From: an uncultured Cuneatibacter sp.
GTDB lineage: Bacteria > Bacillota > Clostridia > Lachnospirales > Lachnospiraceae
Assembly: GCA_934234215.1 (NCBI GenBank)
Contig: CAKQHB010000003.1
Span: 62,001-126,000, forward strand
Reading direction: 5' to 3'
DNA length: 64,000 nucleotides
Numbering within the stretch: the stretch's first letter is position 1; every line of letters begins with the position of its first letter. Position numbers and translations under genes: made by a program. Below the pieces are notes generated by a model. It searched no databases. It saw nothing but the letters and a program-made list of their open reading frames with translations, and was not told the origin of the DNA. Shown in pieces: positions 26,351 to 34,092 of this stretch.

Positions 26351-27292
26351 TTAAATGGAAATGCGTTGTTCTATCTGAAGGGTATTGTCCAGCAAGCGGG
26401 CAAATTCCCGATCCAGCTCTTCCAGCCGACGGTAAATCAGCTCTGATGACGCGAAACGATGCTCTGTCTCCGCCAACGGTTCTTCCTGACACATGAGCGT
26501 GGTCTTTGCTGTCACGCAAATGCTCATCGCCTTTTTCGGGGGATATTTTTTCAAAGCCTCCGCCCAGGCTTCGATCTTACGGCTAATGTAGCGGGGATCT
26601 GCAAAGAATGCCTCCCGCGTATCCCGTCTGCGACGGTTCTCACTTTGCAACGGTTCTGTGTAAACACAGGCGGGGAGGATCTGCCGCAATCCTCTACTCC
26701 ATGCAAATAACGGCTCCGGCACAAACCGGACAAACCATCCATCCAGCTTGCGGCTTGCGGCTTCTTTTTCCGCAGAATCCGCAGCCTCCGGCTCATATCC
26801 GATATAACAGATTTCTCCCGTTACTGGAAGTCCTGCAAACAACTGTTCCGCAAGACGCTCTGCCATATCTTCGGAATAATCACTGTAAAACCAGTAAATC
26901 GTCTCCTTTAATTCTGCAAGACGCTCTTCCCCGTTGTCTGCTAACATACCCGCAATGCCATATAACTGCAAAAACAGCTCCGAAAACTCCGTCAGCCATT
27001 CGACTTCGCCGCGAAATACACTGCTCTGTACGTCTTCGTATTCTTCTGTGAGAAACTGTGCCAATAACAGTTCCTCACCTGTAAAGGCATCCATCGGTGG
27101 ATGATAAGAAACCGCCGTGTTGTTTTTTTGTTGTCTGGCAATGTTAAGTTCTCGCAGATAATGAGCGGTAGCAGTCATCCAGTCGTCCCAGAGACTTGTC
27201 TTTTGCGGCTCCATCGCAATCTCACAGATGCGCTCTGCCGCAAGTTCCAGTCTTTCTTCTATTATAAGTTGCTGATTTTCTTCCAATTTCAC
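26351..27292 (-). CDS. Conserved hypothetical protein in the pyr/pur operon
   Basis: 313 residues, soluble, rich in Glu, Leu and Arg, and predicted largely helical. It has no signal peptide, membrane segment, nucleotide-binding loop or metal motif that I can recognise. Landmarks are HPPMDAFTGEELLLAQF near 66 and IYWFYSDYSEDMAERL near 133. It sits between a small membrane protein and purE with gaps of 17 and 29 bases, so it is cotranscribed with nucleotide synthesis genes. Function unknown. Confidence 0.7.
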   Translation of the reverse strand: MKLEENQQLIIEERLELAAERICEIAMEPQKTSLWDDWMTATAHYLRELNIARQQKNNTAVSYHPPMDAFTGEELLLAQFLTEEYEDVQSSVFRGEVEWLTEFSELFLQLYGIAGMLADNGEERLAELKETIYWFYSDYSEDMAERLAEQLFAGLPVTGEICYIGYEPEAADSAEKEAASRKLDGWFVRFVPEPLFAWSRGLRQILPACVYTEPLQSENRRRRDTREAFFADPRYISRKIEAWAEALKKYPPKKAMSICVTAKTTLMCQEEPLAETEHRFASSELIYRRLEELDREFARLLDNTLQIEQRISI

Positions 27293-27309
27293 CTCTTCGC
27301 GCCGCTGTT

Positions 27310-27618
27310 TTACAACAACTGCACCAATCCAAGAACATAAAATCCGACAATGACCAGCGCCAGCAGAATGTGTAACAACAACACTACCCGCGCCAGACCA
27401 GCCGGTTCACTGCGTCTGCGGATTGCTTTTGTGCTGATCACAATACCTGTGATCGCAGCGGCAAACTCCGCAAGTCCCAACAGTCCAAGCCACAGTCCAG
27501 CCTGTCCTTCTGCCCGGTAAGACAGCACGAACAGAAGGATCCAGACAAGAATTTCACTGACGAGAATCCCAAACGACGGCAGGATTCCCCAGTCCCATTT
27601 TTTCTTTGATGTTTTCAT
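27310..27618 (-). CDS. Small membrane protein of unknown function
   Basis: 102 residues with three hydrophobic helices (about 14-34, 42-62 and 77-100) separated by a basic loop (STKAIRRRSEP). The gene begins 6 bases after pyrE and ends 17 bases before the next unknown gene. It is similar in style to small Lachnospiraceae integral membrane proteins but I do not recognise the family. Confidence 0.65.
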   Translation of the reverse strand: MKTSKKKWDWGILPSFGILVSEILVWILLFVLSYRAEGQAGLWLGLLGLAEFAAAITGIVISTKAIRRRSEPAGLARVVLLLHILLALVIVGFYVLGLVQLL

Positions 27619-27624
27619 GCAGAT

Positions 27625-28302
27625 TTAGTTTTTCACTCCATACTGCTCGTAGTATGCATCGATTGCAGCCTTGATCTTGTCATCAATGATGACCTTGCCC
27701 TTGTACTCTTTGTTGTACAGATGCTCAATGACTTCTGCCATCGTAACGATGGGATGGATCTTCATGCCATACTTATCTTCCAGTTCTGCGATTGCGCTCT
27801 TTTCACCAGTACCGCGCTCCATACGGTCAACGGATACAACCAGACCTGCTACAGAGATGTTGCCCTGCGCCTGCAGGATCGGCATCGTTTCATTGATAGA
27901 CTTACCGGAGGTGGTAACATCCTCAATCATCATGACACGGTCGCCATCGTTGATCGGTCCGCCCAGCAGAATACCAACATCGCCGTGATCCTTGACTTCT
28001 TTACGGTTCGAGCAGTAACGAACATCAACGCCGTACTTTTCGCTCAGTGCGATGGAGGTGGTAACAGACAGCGGAATACCCTTGTATGCCGGTCCAAACA
28101 GAACGTCGAACTCACCGCCGAAGGCTTCCATAATTGCCTGTGCGTAATACTCACCCAGACGCTTTAACTGGGAACCGGTGCGATAGTAACCGGTGTTTAC
28201 AAAGAAAGGAGTCTTACGACCGCTCTTAGTCACAAAATCTCCGAATTTTAAAACCTGACAATCAATCATAAACTCAATAAATTCCTGCTTATAGCGTTCC
28301 AT
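27625..28302 (-). CDS. pyrE: Orotate phosphoribosyltransferase
   Basis: Makes OMP from orotate and PRPP. 225 residues with the PRPP-binding motif VMMIEDVTTSGKS and the flexible loop RKEVKDHGDVG. It is the first gene of the second operon, behind its own promoter and separate from pyrF-K-D. Start follows CAGGAGG. Confidence 0.96.
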   Translation of the reverse strand: MERYKQEFIEFMIDCQVLKFGDFVTKSGRKTPFFVNTGYYRTGSQLKRLGEYYAQAIMEAFGGEFDVLFGPAYKGIPLSVTTSIALSEKYGVDVRYCSNRKEVKDHGDVGILLGGPINDGDRVMMIEDVTTSGKSINETMPILQAQGNISVAGLVVSVDRMERGTGEKSAIAELEDKYGMKIHPIVTMAEVIEHLYNKEYKGKVIIDDKIKAAIDAYYEQYGVKN

Positions 28303-28432
28303 CGTGGAACCTCCTGTTTTCTATATTTATTCCGGAAAATCCCGGTTTTCTTATTTCTTGCAAAGTGTGAAAACGATCCGCTTTTTTTCGTTATGCGCCC
28401 TTTCTTATCCTGTCGGACACGGCACGCTTCTT

Positions 28433-28461
28433 ATCTTAGCACACCGTTTCCGAATCTGCAA
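28433..28461 (-). promoter_or_regulatory. Putative promoter of the pyrE-purE operon
   Basis: On the minus strand TTGCAG and TAAGAT are 17 bases apart with TGC just before the -10. It is about 130 bases upstream of pyrE. I searched the leader for a purine riboswitch and for PyrR-type attenuation and recognised neither. Confidence 0.55.
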
Positions 28462-28486
28462 TTCTGTGGGCGCACCACTTTCTGTG

Positions 28487-28534
28487 AAAAATTCCACCTC
28501 TGTTTTCGAAGCCGCCCGAAAAAAGAGGTGGAAT
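28487..28534 (-). terminator. Terminator of pyrF-pyrK-pyrD
   Basis: Perfect 11-bp stem ATTCCACCTCT / AGAGGTGGAAT with a 22-base loop, followed by TTTT on the minus strand, starting 7 bases past the pyrD stop. Confidence 0.8.
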
Positions 28535-28540
28535 TCCGCT

Positions 28541-29452
28541 TTATCTGACTGCGCCGATCAGCTCTTTCACATCCTGAATACCATATTTTCTCATGTAAGC
28601 TTCAATACCATCCACAGCCTCCTTCGTTGTGTACGGATTTACGAAGTTTGCAGTACCAACGGATACTGCGGTCGCACCTGCTAACAGAAACTCGATTGCA
28701 TCTTCTGCAGAAGCGATACCGCCCATGCCGATGATCGGCAGCTTCACTGCCTGTGCAACCTGATAAACCATGCGCACAGCGATGGGCTTTACTGCAGGAC
28801 CGGACATACCGCCGGTCTTATTTGCGATTGCAAAAGTACGGCGATTGATATCGATCTTCATGCCAGTCAGCGTGTTGATCAGAGACAAAACATCTGCGCC
28901 GCCTGCTTCGGCTGCCTTTGCCATGACGGTGATATCAGTTACATTCGGGCTCAGCTTCATGATGATTGGCTGTTTTGCCTTCGTCTTCACTGCCTTTGTG
29001 ATCGCCTCGACCGCTTTCGGATCCTGACCGAAGGCAATGCCGCCCTCTTTGACGTTGGGGCAGGAAATGTTGATCTCCAGAAGATCCACCGGCTCATCTG
29101 CCAGACGCTCGACCACTTCCAGATAATCCGCCTCCGTCTTTCCGCAGACATTGACGATGATCTTCGTGTCGTACTGTTTCAGAAACGGGATGTCTCTCTT
29201 GCAGAAAACATCAATTCCGGGGTTCTGCAGACCGATGGCATTTAACATGCCGCCGTATACTTCTGCGATACGGGGTGTCGGATTGCCCGGCCACGGTACG
29301 TTAGCAACGCCCTTTGTGACAACTGCGCCCAGACCATTCAGATCTACGAATTCCGAATATTCTTCTCCGGAACCAAATGTGCCGGATGCGGTCATAACTG
29401 GATTTTTCAGTTCAACGCCTGCCAGATTGACTGTCGTATTCAGATTGCTCAT
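28541..29452 (-). CDS. pyrD: Dihydroorotate dehydrogenase B, catalytic subunit
   Basis: FMN enzyme oxidising dihydroorotate to orotate, NAD-linked through PyrK. 303 residues with the type 1B catalytic cysteine in NISCPNVKEGG, and the FMN-site motifs SLINTLTGM and GMGGIASAEDA. Overlaps pyrK by 4 bases (ATGA). Confidence 0.97.
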   Translation of the reverse strand: MSNLNTTVNLAGVELKNPVMTASGTFGSGEEYSEFVDLNGLGAVVTKGVANVPWPGNPTPRIAEVYGGMLNAIGLQNPGIDVFCKRDIPFLKQYDTKIIVNVCGKTEADYLEVVERLADEPVDLLEINISCPNVKEGGIAFGQDPKAVEAITKAVKTKAKQPIIMKLSPNVTDITVMAKAAEAGGADVLSLINTLTGMKIDINRRTFAIANKTGGMSGPAVKPIAVRMVYQVAQAVKLPIIGMGGIASAEDAIEFLLAGATAVSVGTANFVNPYTTKEAVDGIEAYMRKYGIQDVKELIGAVR

Positions 29453-30222
29453 AACTCGACCTCCTCTGCCGCAAATACCGGACCATCCTTGCAGACACGC
29501 TTATTGTGCACATGACTGTGGGCATCTACATCCTTTGACTGGCAGACACATGCAAGACATGCACCAATGCCGCAGGCCATCCGCTCTTCCAGAGACAGAT
29601 AACAGCGGATATGATTCTCTGCTGCATATGCCTTGATCGCGCGAAGCATCGGGGTAGGGCCACAGGCGTAAATCACATCAGCCTGCAGATGTTTCTCCCG
29701 AATCGCATCCAGAACATTTCCCTTTGTTCCAATGCTGCCATCCTCTGTTGCAATTTCCAGATGAGCGACATTCTGAAACTCGTCTGCCAGGAAAGTATCC
29801 GCGTTGCGGTAGCCCATAACAGCCGTCACATCACCGGGAAGATTCTTTGCCAGCTCTAACATTGGTGGAACACCGATACCGCCGCCAATCACCATCGTTT
29901 TTCCCTCTAAGATAGGAAAACCATTGCCCATCGGTCCTGCGATGCGGACAGAGTCACCGGTCTGGTAGGTAGAAAACTCCTCCGTGCCGGTCTTATCTCC
30001 AGTCACACGATATACCAGACGCAGTGTGCCAAGTTCTTTATCAATGCCGCACAGACTGATAGGTCTGGGCAGAAGCTTGGCTGCGTTTTTTGTGTAAACG
30101 GATACAAACTGTCCCGGCACTGCCTGTGCTGCGATCGGCTCTGCCTGCAGCAACAGATCAAAGACGCCCGGAATCAGCTCTTTCTGTTCCAGAACAGTCG
30201 CCTCGATTACCTGTTTTGCCAT
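29449..30222 (-). CDS. pyrK: Dihydroorotate dehydrogenase B, electron transfer subunit
   Basis: Passes electrons from PyrD to NAD through FAD and a [2Fe-2S] cluster. 257 residues: FAD-binding RPISLCG, a nucleotide-binding IGGGIGVPPM, and cluster cysteines in CGIGACLACVC plus a fourth in VCKDGPVF. Located between pyrF and pyrD as usual. Confidence 0.96.
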   Translation of the reverse strand: MAKQVIEATVLEQKELIPGVFDLLLQAEPIAAQAVPGQFVSVYTKNAAKLLPRPISLCGIDKELGTLRLVYRVTGDKTGTEEFSTYQTGDSVRIAGPMGNGFPILEGKTMVIGGGIGVPPMLELAKNLPGDVTAVMGYRNADTFLADEFQNVAHLEIATEDGSIGTKGNVLDAIREKHLQADVIYACGPTPMLRAIKAYAAENHIRCYLSLEERMACGIGACLACVCQSKDVDAHSHVHNKRVCKDGPVFAAEEVEL

Positions 30223-30256
30223 TGTAATTCCTCTTTACTTTCTATATTAAATAAGG

Positions 30257-31177
30257 TTAAAAAATGCTGTTGATATCTGCAATCATATCCAGAACTGCCT
30301 GTCTGGATGCATCTGCGAAGTTCTCTGCTCCAAACTTTGCGTACTTCTCCTGCTTCCATGCTGCAATGATGCCTCTGGAAGAGTTTACGATCGCACCAAG
30401 ACCATCCTCATTAAAGTAGGGCTTCAGATCTGCTGCCTTACCGCCCTGTGCGCCGTAGCCCGGTACAAGGATGTAAGTCTTCGGCATCTTCTTACGCAGA
30501 ACAGCACCCATCTCAGGGTAAGTTGCACCGACAACACAACCAACATTACTATAAACGCTGCCCATGCTCTGTGCACCCCACTCATTTACTTTCTCGGCAA
30601 CGATCTCATACAGAGGAGTCGTACCGTCCACCAGGCGATCCTGGAACTCACCGCTGCTGGGGTTGGATGTCTTCACTAAAACGAAGATACCGCGATCGTT
30701 TGCGTTACATACGTCTAAGAAGGGCTTGATACCGTCTGTTCCCAGATAAGGATTGACAGTGGCGAAGTCCTCATCGAAACCGGCGAACTTCTTTCCTGCA
30801 ATCTCCACCTGACCCAGATGACCGACTGCGTATGCTGCGGAAGTAGAACCGATGTCACCGCGCTTTACATCACCGATCACAACCAGTCCCTTCTCTTTAC
30901 AGTACTTCACAGTCTTATCATAAGCTGCCATGCCCGGCAGACCAAACTGCTCATACATTGCGATCTGCGGCTTTACTGCCGGAATCAGATCATAAACGGC
31001 ATCTACGATTGCCTTATTGAACTGCCAGATCGCTTCTGCTGCGCCCTCCGGATTTGCACCATACTGCTCAAAAGCAGCCTTCTGTACATGCTCCGGCACA
31101 TAAGCAAGCATTGGATCCAGTCCAACAACGACCGGTGCGTTTGTTTTTACAATCTTCTCAATTAACTGATCAATCAT
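30257..31177 (-). CDS. pyrF: Orotidine 5'-phosphate decarboxylase (long type)
   Basis: Makes UMP from OMP. 306 residues from the ATG at 31177; an upstream ATG at 31186 sits right against the AGGAG site, so the second is preferred. The catalytic motif is VIGDVKRGDIGSTSAAYA. The roughly 300-residue length fits the longer PyrF group rather than the 240-residue one. First gene of pyrF-K-D. Confidence 0.95.
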   Translation of the reverse strand: MIDQLIEKIVKTNAPVVVGLDPMLAYVPEHVQKAAFEQYGANPEGAAEAIWQFNKAIVDAVYDLIPAVKPQIAMYEQFGLPGMAAYDKTVKYCKEKGLVVIGDVKRGDIGSTSAAYAVGHLGQVEIAGKKFAGFDEDFATVNPYLGTDGIKPFLDVCNANDRGIFVLVKTSNPSSGEFQDRLVDGTTPLYEIVAEKVNEWGAQSMGSVYSNVGCVVGATYPEMGAVLRKKMPKTYILVPGYGAQGGKAADLKPYFNEDGLGAIVNSSRGIIAAWKQEKYAKFGAENFADASRQAVLDMIADINSIF

Positions 31178-31252
31178 ACTCTCCATCTCCTGTCTTTGTA
31201 TCCTACTGGGAACAAATCTGACGGATTTTGTACCCCGCCATCTTTATCTTTC

Positions 31253-31282
31253 AGGATACCATAAATACCCCTTTTTTGACAA
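31253..31282 (-). promoter_or_regulatory. Putative pyrF promoter
   Basis: TTGTCA and TATCCT with an 18-base spacer on the minus strand, leaving a leader of about 70 bases. No attenuator hairpin was recognised. Confidence 0.45.
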
Positions 31283-31340
31283 CCATCTATGTGATATTTT
31301 CCTGATTCCTGTCTTTGTTTTTTATTTTTTAAAAAAAGTG

Positions 31341-31369
31341 TTGACAAATCCAACCTCATCCGTTATCAT
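31341..31369 (+). promoter_or_regulatory. Promoter of the tRNA-Gly cluster
   Basis: TTGACA, a 17-base spacer and TATCAT, 29 bases before the first tRNA. Confidence 0.7.
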
Positions 31370-31397
31370 ATAACACGTCGCTGATGAACAGCGCCAA

Positions 31398-31469
31398 GCA
31401 CGAGTGGCTCAGTGGTGGAGTATCGCCTTGCCAAGGCGAGGGTCGCGGGTTCGAATCCCGTCTCGTGCT
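31398..31469 (+). tRNA. tRNA-Gly (GCC), copy 1
   Basis: Acceptor GCACGAG/CTCGTGC, anticodon stem TCGCC/GGCGA with loop TTGCCAA giving GCC, T loop TTCGAAT, discriminator T. CCA not encoded. First of three identical genes. Confidence 0.93.
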
Positions 31470-31499
31470 CTTCAGATTCACATCTGATTTTGTTTCACT

Positions 31500-31571
31500 G
31501 CACGAGTGGCTCAGTGGTGGAGTATCGCCTTGCCAAGGCGAGGGTCGCGGGTTCGAATCCCGTCTCGTGCT
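31500..31571 (+). tRNA. tRNA-Gly (GCC), copy 2
   Basis: Identical in sequence to copy 1. The spacer before it is also closely related to the next spacer, so the unit repeats with a period of about 102 bases. Confidence 0.93.
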
Positions 31572-31602
31572 TCTTCAGTTTCATATCTGATTTTGTTTTA
31601 CT

Positions 31603-31674
31603 GCACGAGTGGCTCAGTGGTGGAGTATCGCCTTGCCAAGGCGAGGGTCGCGGGTTCGAATCCCGTCTCGTGCT
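31603..31674 (+). tRNA. tRNA-Gly (GCC), copy 3
   Basis: Identical to copies 1 and 2 and followed by a run of T and a terminator hairpin. Confidence 0.93.
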
Positions 31675-31686
31675 TTTTTCATGTTC

Positions 31687-31725
31687 AAAGCCTGTGTGGG
31701 TACTCTCCTGCACAGGCTTTTGTTT
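31687..31725 (+). terminator. Terminator of the tRNA-Gly cluster
   Basis: AAAGCCTGTG pairs with CACAGGCTTT, followed by TGTTTT. Confidence 0.8.
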
Positions 31726-31758
31726 TAGAAATGCAACGCAATTTCCTATAAAGTCAGA
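31726..31758. repeat. Fragment of the interspersed repeat (outer hairpin only)
   Basis: AGAAATGCAACGCAATTTCC followed by TATAAAG matches the outer hairpin of the copies at 9110 and 32697 (AGGAAATGCGACGCAATTTCC) but the GC-rich core is missing. Likely a decayed or truncated copy. Confidence 0.6.
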
Positions 31759-31797
31759 AAGAGGCGCATCCGTGGGACTTTTCTCTGGATGTGCCTC
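31758..31797 (-). terminator. Terminator of the SDR gene
   Basis: GAGGCGCATCC (31761-31771) pairs with GGATGTGCCTC (31787-31797). On the minus strand it is followed by only three T residues, so strength is uncertain. Confidence 0.5.
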
Positions 31798-31830
31798 TTG
31801 TTATGCCTGTGAAATATTTTTGAATAAAAA

Positions 31831-32631
31831 TTATGGTCTCTGACCCATGCCGCCTTCCAACGTGATGGTCTCACCGTTCATGTACTTGAAGTCCGGAGAT
31901 GCCAGCTGTACGCAAACACGACCAATCTCCTTCTCTGCGTCACCAAAATGACCAGCCGGAGGCATCTTTACATTTGCCTTGAATGCATCGGGATATGCTT
32001 TTTCAAACTGCTCCAGCTGAGAAGTCCATGCCAGAGGGCAGATAACATTGACATTAATGCCGTCCTTTGCCCACTCGGTTGCTGCAACACGGGACAAACC
32101 ACGAATGCCCTCTTTTGCTGCTGCATAAGCGCACTGACCGTAGTTGCCGAACAGGCCTGCGCCGGATGCGAAGTTGATGACAGAACCCTGAGACTTTGCC
32201 AGATACGGATAGCAAGTCTTCATATAATAAAATGCTGCATACAGTCCGGAATACATCGCCAGATCAAACTGCTCTGTTGTGTGATCTGCCAGTGCAACGC
32301 CGGATGCGGATGCCTGTGCGTTGTTGATCAGAACATCGATACCGCCAAACTCAGCAACTGCCTGCTCAACCACACTCTTTACAACGGCTTCGTTGTCTGC
32401 ACCGGCATTGACATCTGCCTGTACTGCCAGAACTTTGATTCCGTACAGACGCTCCAGCTCTTCTTTCGCGTCTTCCAGCTTCTTGACATTACGTCCGGTG
32501 ATGACAAGGTTAGCGCCCTCTTTTGCATAAGCAGTCGCGATACCGTAGCCGATGGAACCACATCTTCCATCACTCAAAACCGCACGACCTGCGCCGGTGA
32601 TGATTGCTGTCTTACCTGTTAAAAAACCCAT
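31831..32631 (-). CDS. Short-chain dehydrogenase/reductase with insertion in the cofactor loop
   Basis: 266 residues from the ATG at 32631 (GGAGGTAG site). Rossmann fold NAD(P)-dependent oxidoreductase: NINNAQ-type motif (VLINNAQ), catalytic Ser in NFASGAG and YxxxK (YAAAK). The glycine-rich loop is stretched: TGAGRAVLSDGRCGSIGYG instead of the usual TGxxxGIG, about 10 extra residues. Such a long loop suggests an unusual cofactor pocket. It is a single-gene unit with its own promoter. Substrate cannot be inferred. Confidence 0.85.
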   Translation of the reverse strand: MGFLTGKTAIITGAGRAVLSDGRCGSIGYGIATAYAKEGANLVITGRNVKKLEDAKEELERLYGIKVLAVQADVNAGADNEAVVKSVVEQAVAEFGGIDVLINNAQASASGVALADHTTEQFDLAMYSGLYAAFYYMKTCYPYLAKSQGSVINFASGAGLFGNYGQCAYAAAKEGIRGLSRVAATEWAKDGINVNVICPLAWTSQLEQFEKAYPDAFKANVKMPPAGHFGDAEKEIGRVCVQLASPDFKYMNGETITLEGGMGQRP

Positions 32632-32665
32632 TGTAGCTACCTCCAAATTTTTTTCTTTTGCCTAT

Positions 32666-32694
32666 ATCATACTATATTCTCACATTGTTCACAA
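32666..32694 (-). promoter_or_regulatory. Putative promoter of the SDR gene
   Basis: TTGTGA and TATGAT with a 17-base spacer on the minus strand, 35 bases upstream of the start. Confidence 0.5.
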
Positions 32695-32696
32695 GT

Positions 32697-32837
32697 TAAA
32701 AATAGAATCCTGCTCCACAGGATTCTCCGCCTGCGGCGGGTCGCGAAGCGACAAATTCCGTTCCGCCGCAGTGCGATCCACGCGGAACGCTTTTTGCTTT
32801 ATAGGAAATGCGACGCAATTTCCTATAAAGCAAAAAA
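32697..32837. repeat. Interspersed structured repeat, copy 3
   Basis: Near-complete match, inverted, to 9110-9246. From left: an AGAATCCTG/CAGGATTCT hairpin, CGCCTGCGGCGGG, GTCGCGAAGCGAC, TTCCGCCGCAGTGCGATCC and the long TATAGGAAAT...ATTTCCTATA hairpin. It lies between the SDR promoter and the terminator of the aminotransferase gene. Confidence 0.87.
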
Positions 32838-32867
32838 TGCCACAGCCCTAAATTCCAGGCCGTGGCA
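32832..32867 (-). terminator. Terminator of glyA-aminotransferase
   Basis: TGCCACAGCCC pairs with GGCCGTGGCA (32858-32867) and is followed by six T on the minus strand, which overlap the end of the adjoining repeat. Confidence 0.8.
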
Positions 32868-32877
32868 CAAAAATGAA

Positions 32878-34071
32878 TTATCGATTTGGATATTCTGTTT
32901 TTACGAACTTCTCCAGTGCAACCAGAGAGCGTTTTACTTTTTCGGTGTCGATGCAATACGCCATGCGGAAGTATCCGGGGCATCCAAAACCGTCCGCCGG
33001 GACAAGCACAAGGTCGTATTTCAGTGCTTTCTTGCAGAAAGCAACAGAATCTGCTTCCAGCGCCTTCGGGAAGATGTAAAAAGTTCCACCGGGGCGAACA
33101 CAAGTAAATCCCAGTTCCAGCAGCTTGTCGTAGATCAGGTTCATATTTGTCTCGTAGACCGAAAGATCGGAAGTCTGATCCAAAACTTCTGCGACTGCCA
33201 ACTGGATCATGGAAGGCGGACAGTTCTGACCGATACCACGGGAAATCTGACCACACATCTGCACCATCATCGCAGATCTTCCGCATGCCGGATTGATGGC
33301 AACGTAGCCGATGCGCTCTCCGGGAAGAGACAAGGACTTTGAGAAGGAATAACAGGAAATCGTGTTCGCATAGAACTTGCTCACATAAGGAGCCTCTTTG
33401 CCGTCAAACAAGATCTCCCGGTAAGGTTCATCCGAGATCAGGAAAATCTCGTGCTCGTACTCTTCCTGCTTTTTCGTCAGAATCTCTGCAAGGCGCTGCA
33501 GCGTCTCTGCGGAATAAACGGCACCGGAGGGATTGTTCGGTGTGTTGATCAGAACAGCCTGCACCTTCGGATTCAGAATTTCTTCGAACTTGTCAAAGTC
33601 AATCTGGAATGCCGTCGTATCTGGCGGAACAACCTTCAGCACCCTTCCATCCTGCTCGACATAGGGACGATATTCCGGGAAGAACGGAGCAAAGGTCACG
33701 ATCTCATCTCCCGGCACCGTTACAAGACGGAATGCATGAGACAATGCACCCGCTGCACCGATTGCCATGAAAATATCGTCTGCCGTATAATTCATATCAA
33801 ACCGGCGGTTCAAGGATTCCGCAACCTTCTTTCTGACGGAAGGGATACCAAGGCTGGGACTGTAACCATGCACTGCCATATCGTTGCCACTCTGCAGCAG
33901 CCGGATGCAGGCATCATTGAATGCCTGAGGAACCGGCACGGAGGGATTGCCGAGGCTGTAATCGAACACATTTTCATAGCCGATCTCGGCACCGCGTGCA
34001 GTCGCATACTCCGAAAGTTCGCGGATCACGGACTTTCCATTTAACATCTGTTTAAAATATTCTGAAACCAT
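32878..34071 (-). CDS. PLP-dependent aminotransferase, class I/II (aspartate aminotransferase-like)
   Basis: 397 residues from the ATG at 34071. Fold-type I aminotransferase: NNPSGAVY, the PLP-binding lysine in CYSFSKSLSLPGERIGYVA, and a conserved C-terminal FRMAYC with the carboxylate-binding arginine. It lies 21 bases after glyA and shares its terminator. Amino donor and acceptor cannot be fixed; aspartate or aromatic specificity are both possible. Confidence 0.9.
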   Translation of the reverse strand: MVSEYFKQMLNGKSVIRELSEYATARGAEIGYENVFDYSLGNPSVPVPQAFNDACIRLLQSGNDMAVHGYSPSLGIPSVRKKVAESLNRRFDMNYTADDIFMAIGAAGALSHAFRLVTVPGDEIVTFAPFFPEYRPYVEQDGRVLKVVPPDTTAFQIDFDKFEEILNPKVQAVLINTPNNPSGAVYSAETLQRLAEILTKKQEEYEHEIFLISDEPYREILFDGKEAPYVSKFYANTISCYSFSKSLSLPGERIGYVAINPACGRSAMMVQMCGQISRGIGQNCPPSMIQLAVAEVLDQTSDLSVYETNMNLIYDKLLELGFTCVRPGGTFYIFPKALEADSVAFCKKALKYDLVLVPADGFGCPGYFRMAYCIDTEKVKRSLVALEKFVKTEYPNR

Positions 34072-34092
34072 AGTTTCGCTGTTCTCCAATCT

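Noticed and set aside
28303..28486. Purine riboswitch or PyrR attenuator in the pyrE leader
   Set aside because: Neither the purine aptamer core nor a PyrR-type loop and terminator pair could be found.
31398..31674. Three regularly spaced repeats that could look like a small CRISPR array or short repeat proteins
   Set aside because: Each unit folds as a complete tRNA-Gly with anticodon GCC; the spacers are near-identical, unlike CRISPR spacers.
32696..33286. Minus-strand frame ending in a peptide also seen in the frame at 49-288
   Set aside because: The shared peptide comes from translation of the interspersed repeat; the rest is a shadow of the aminotransferase gene.
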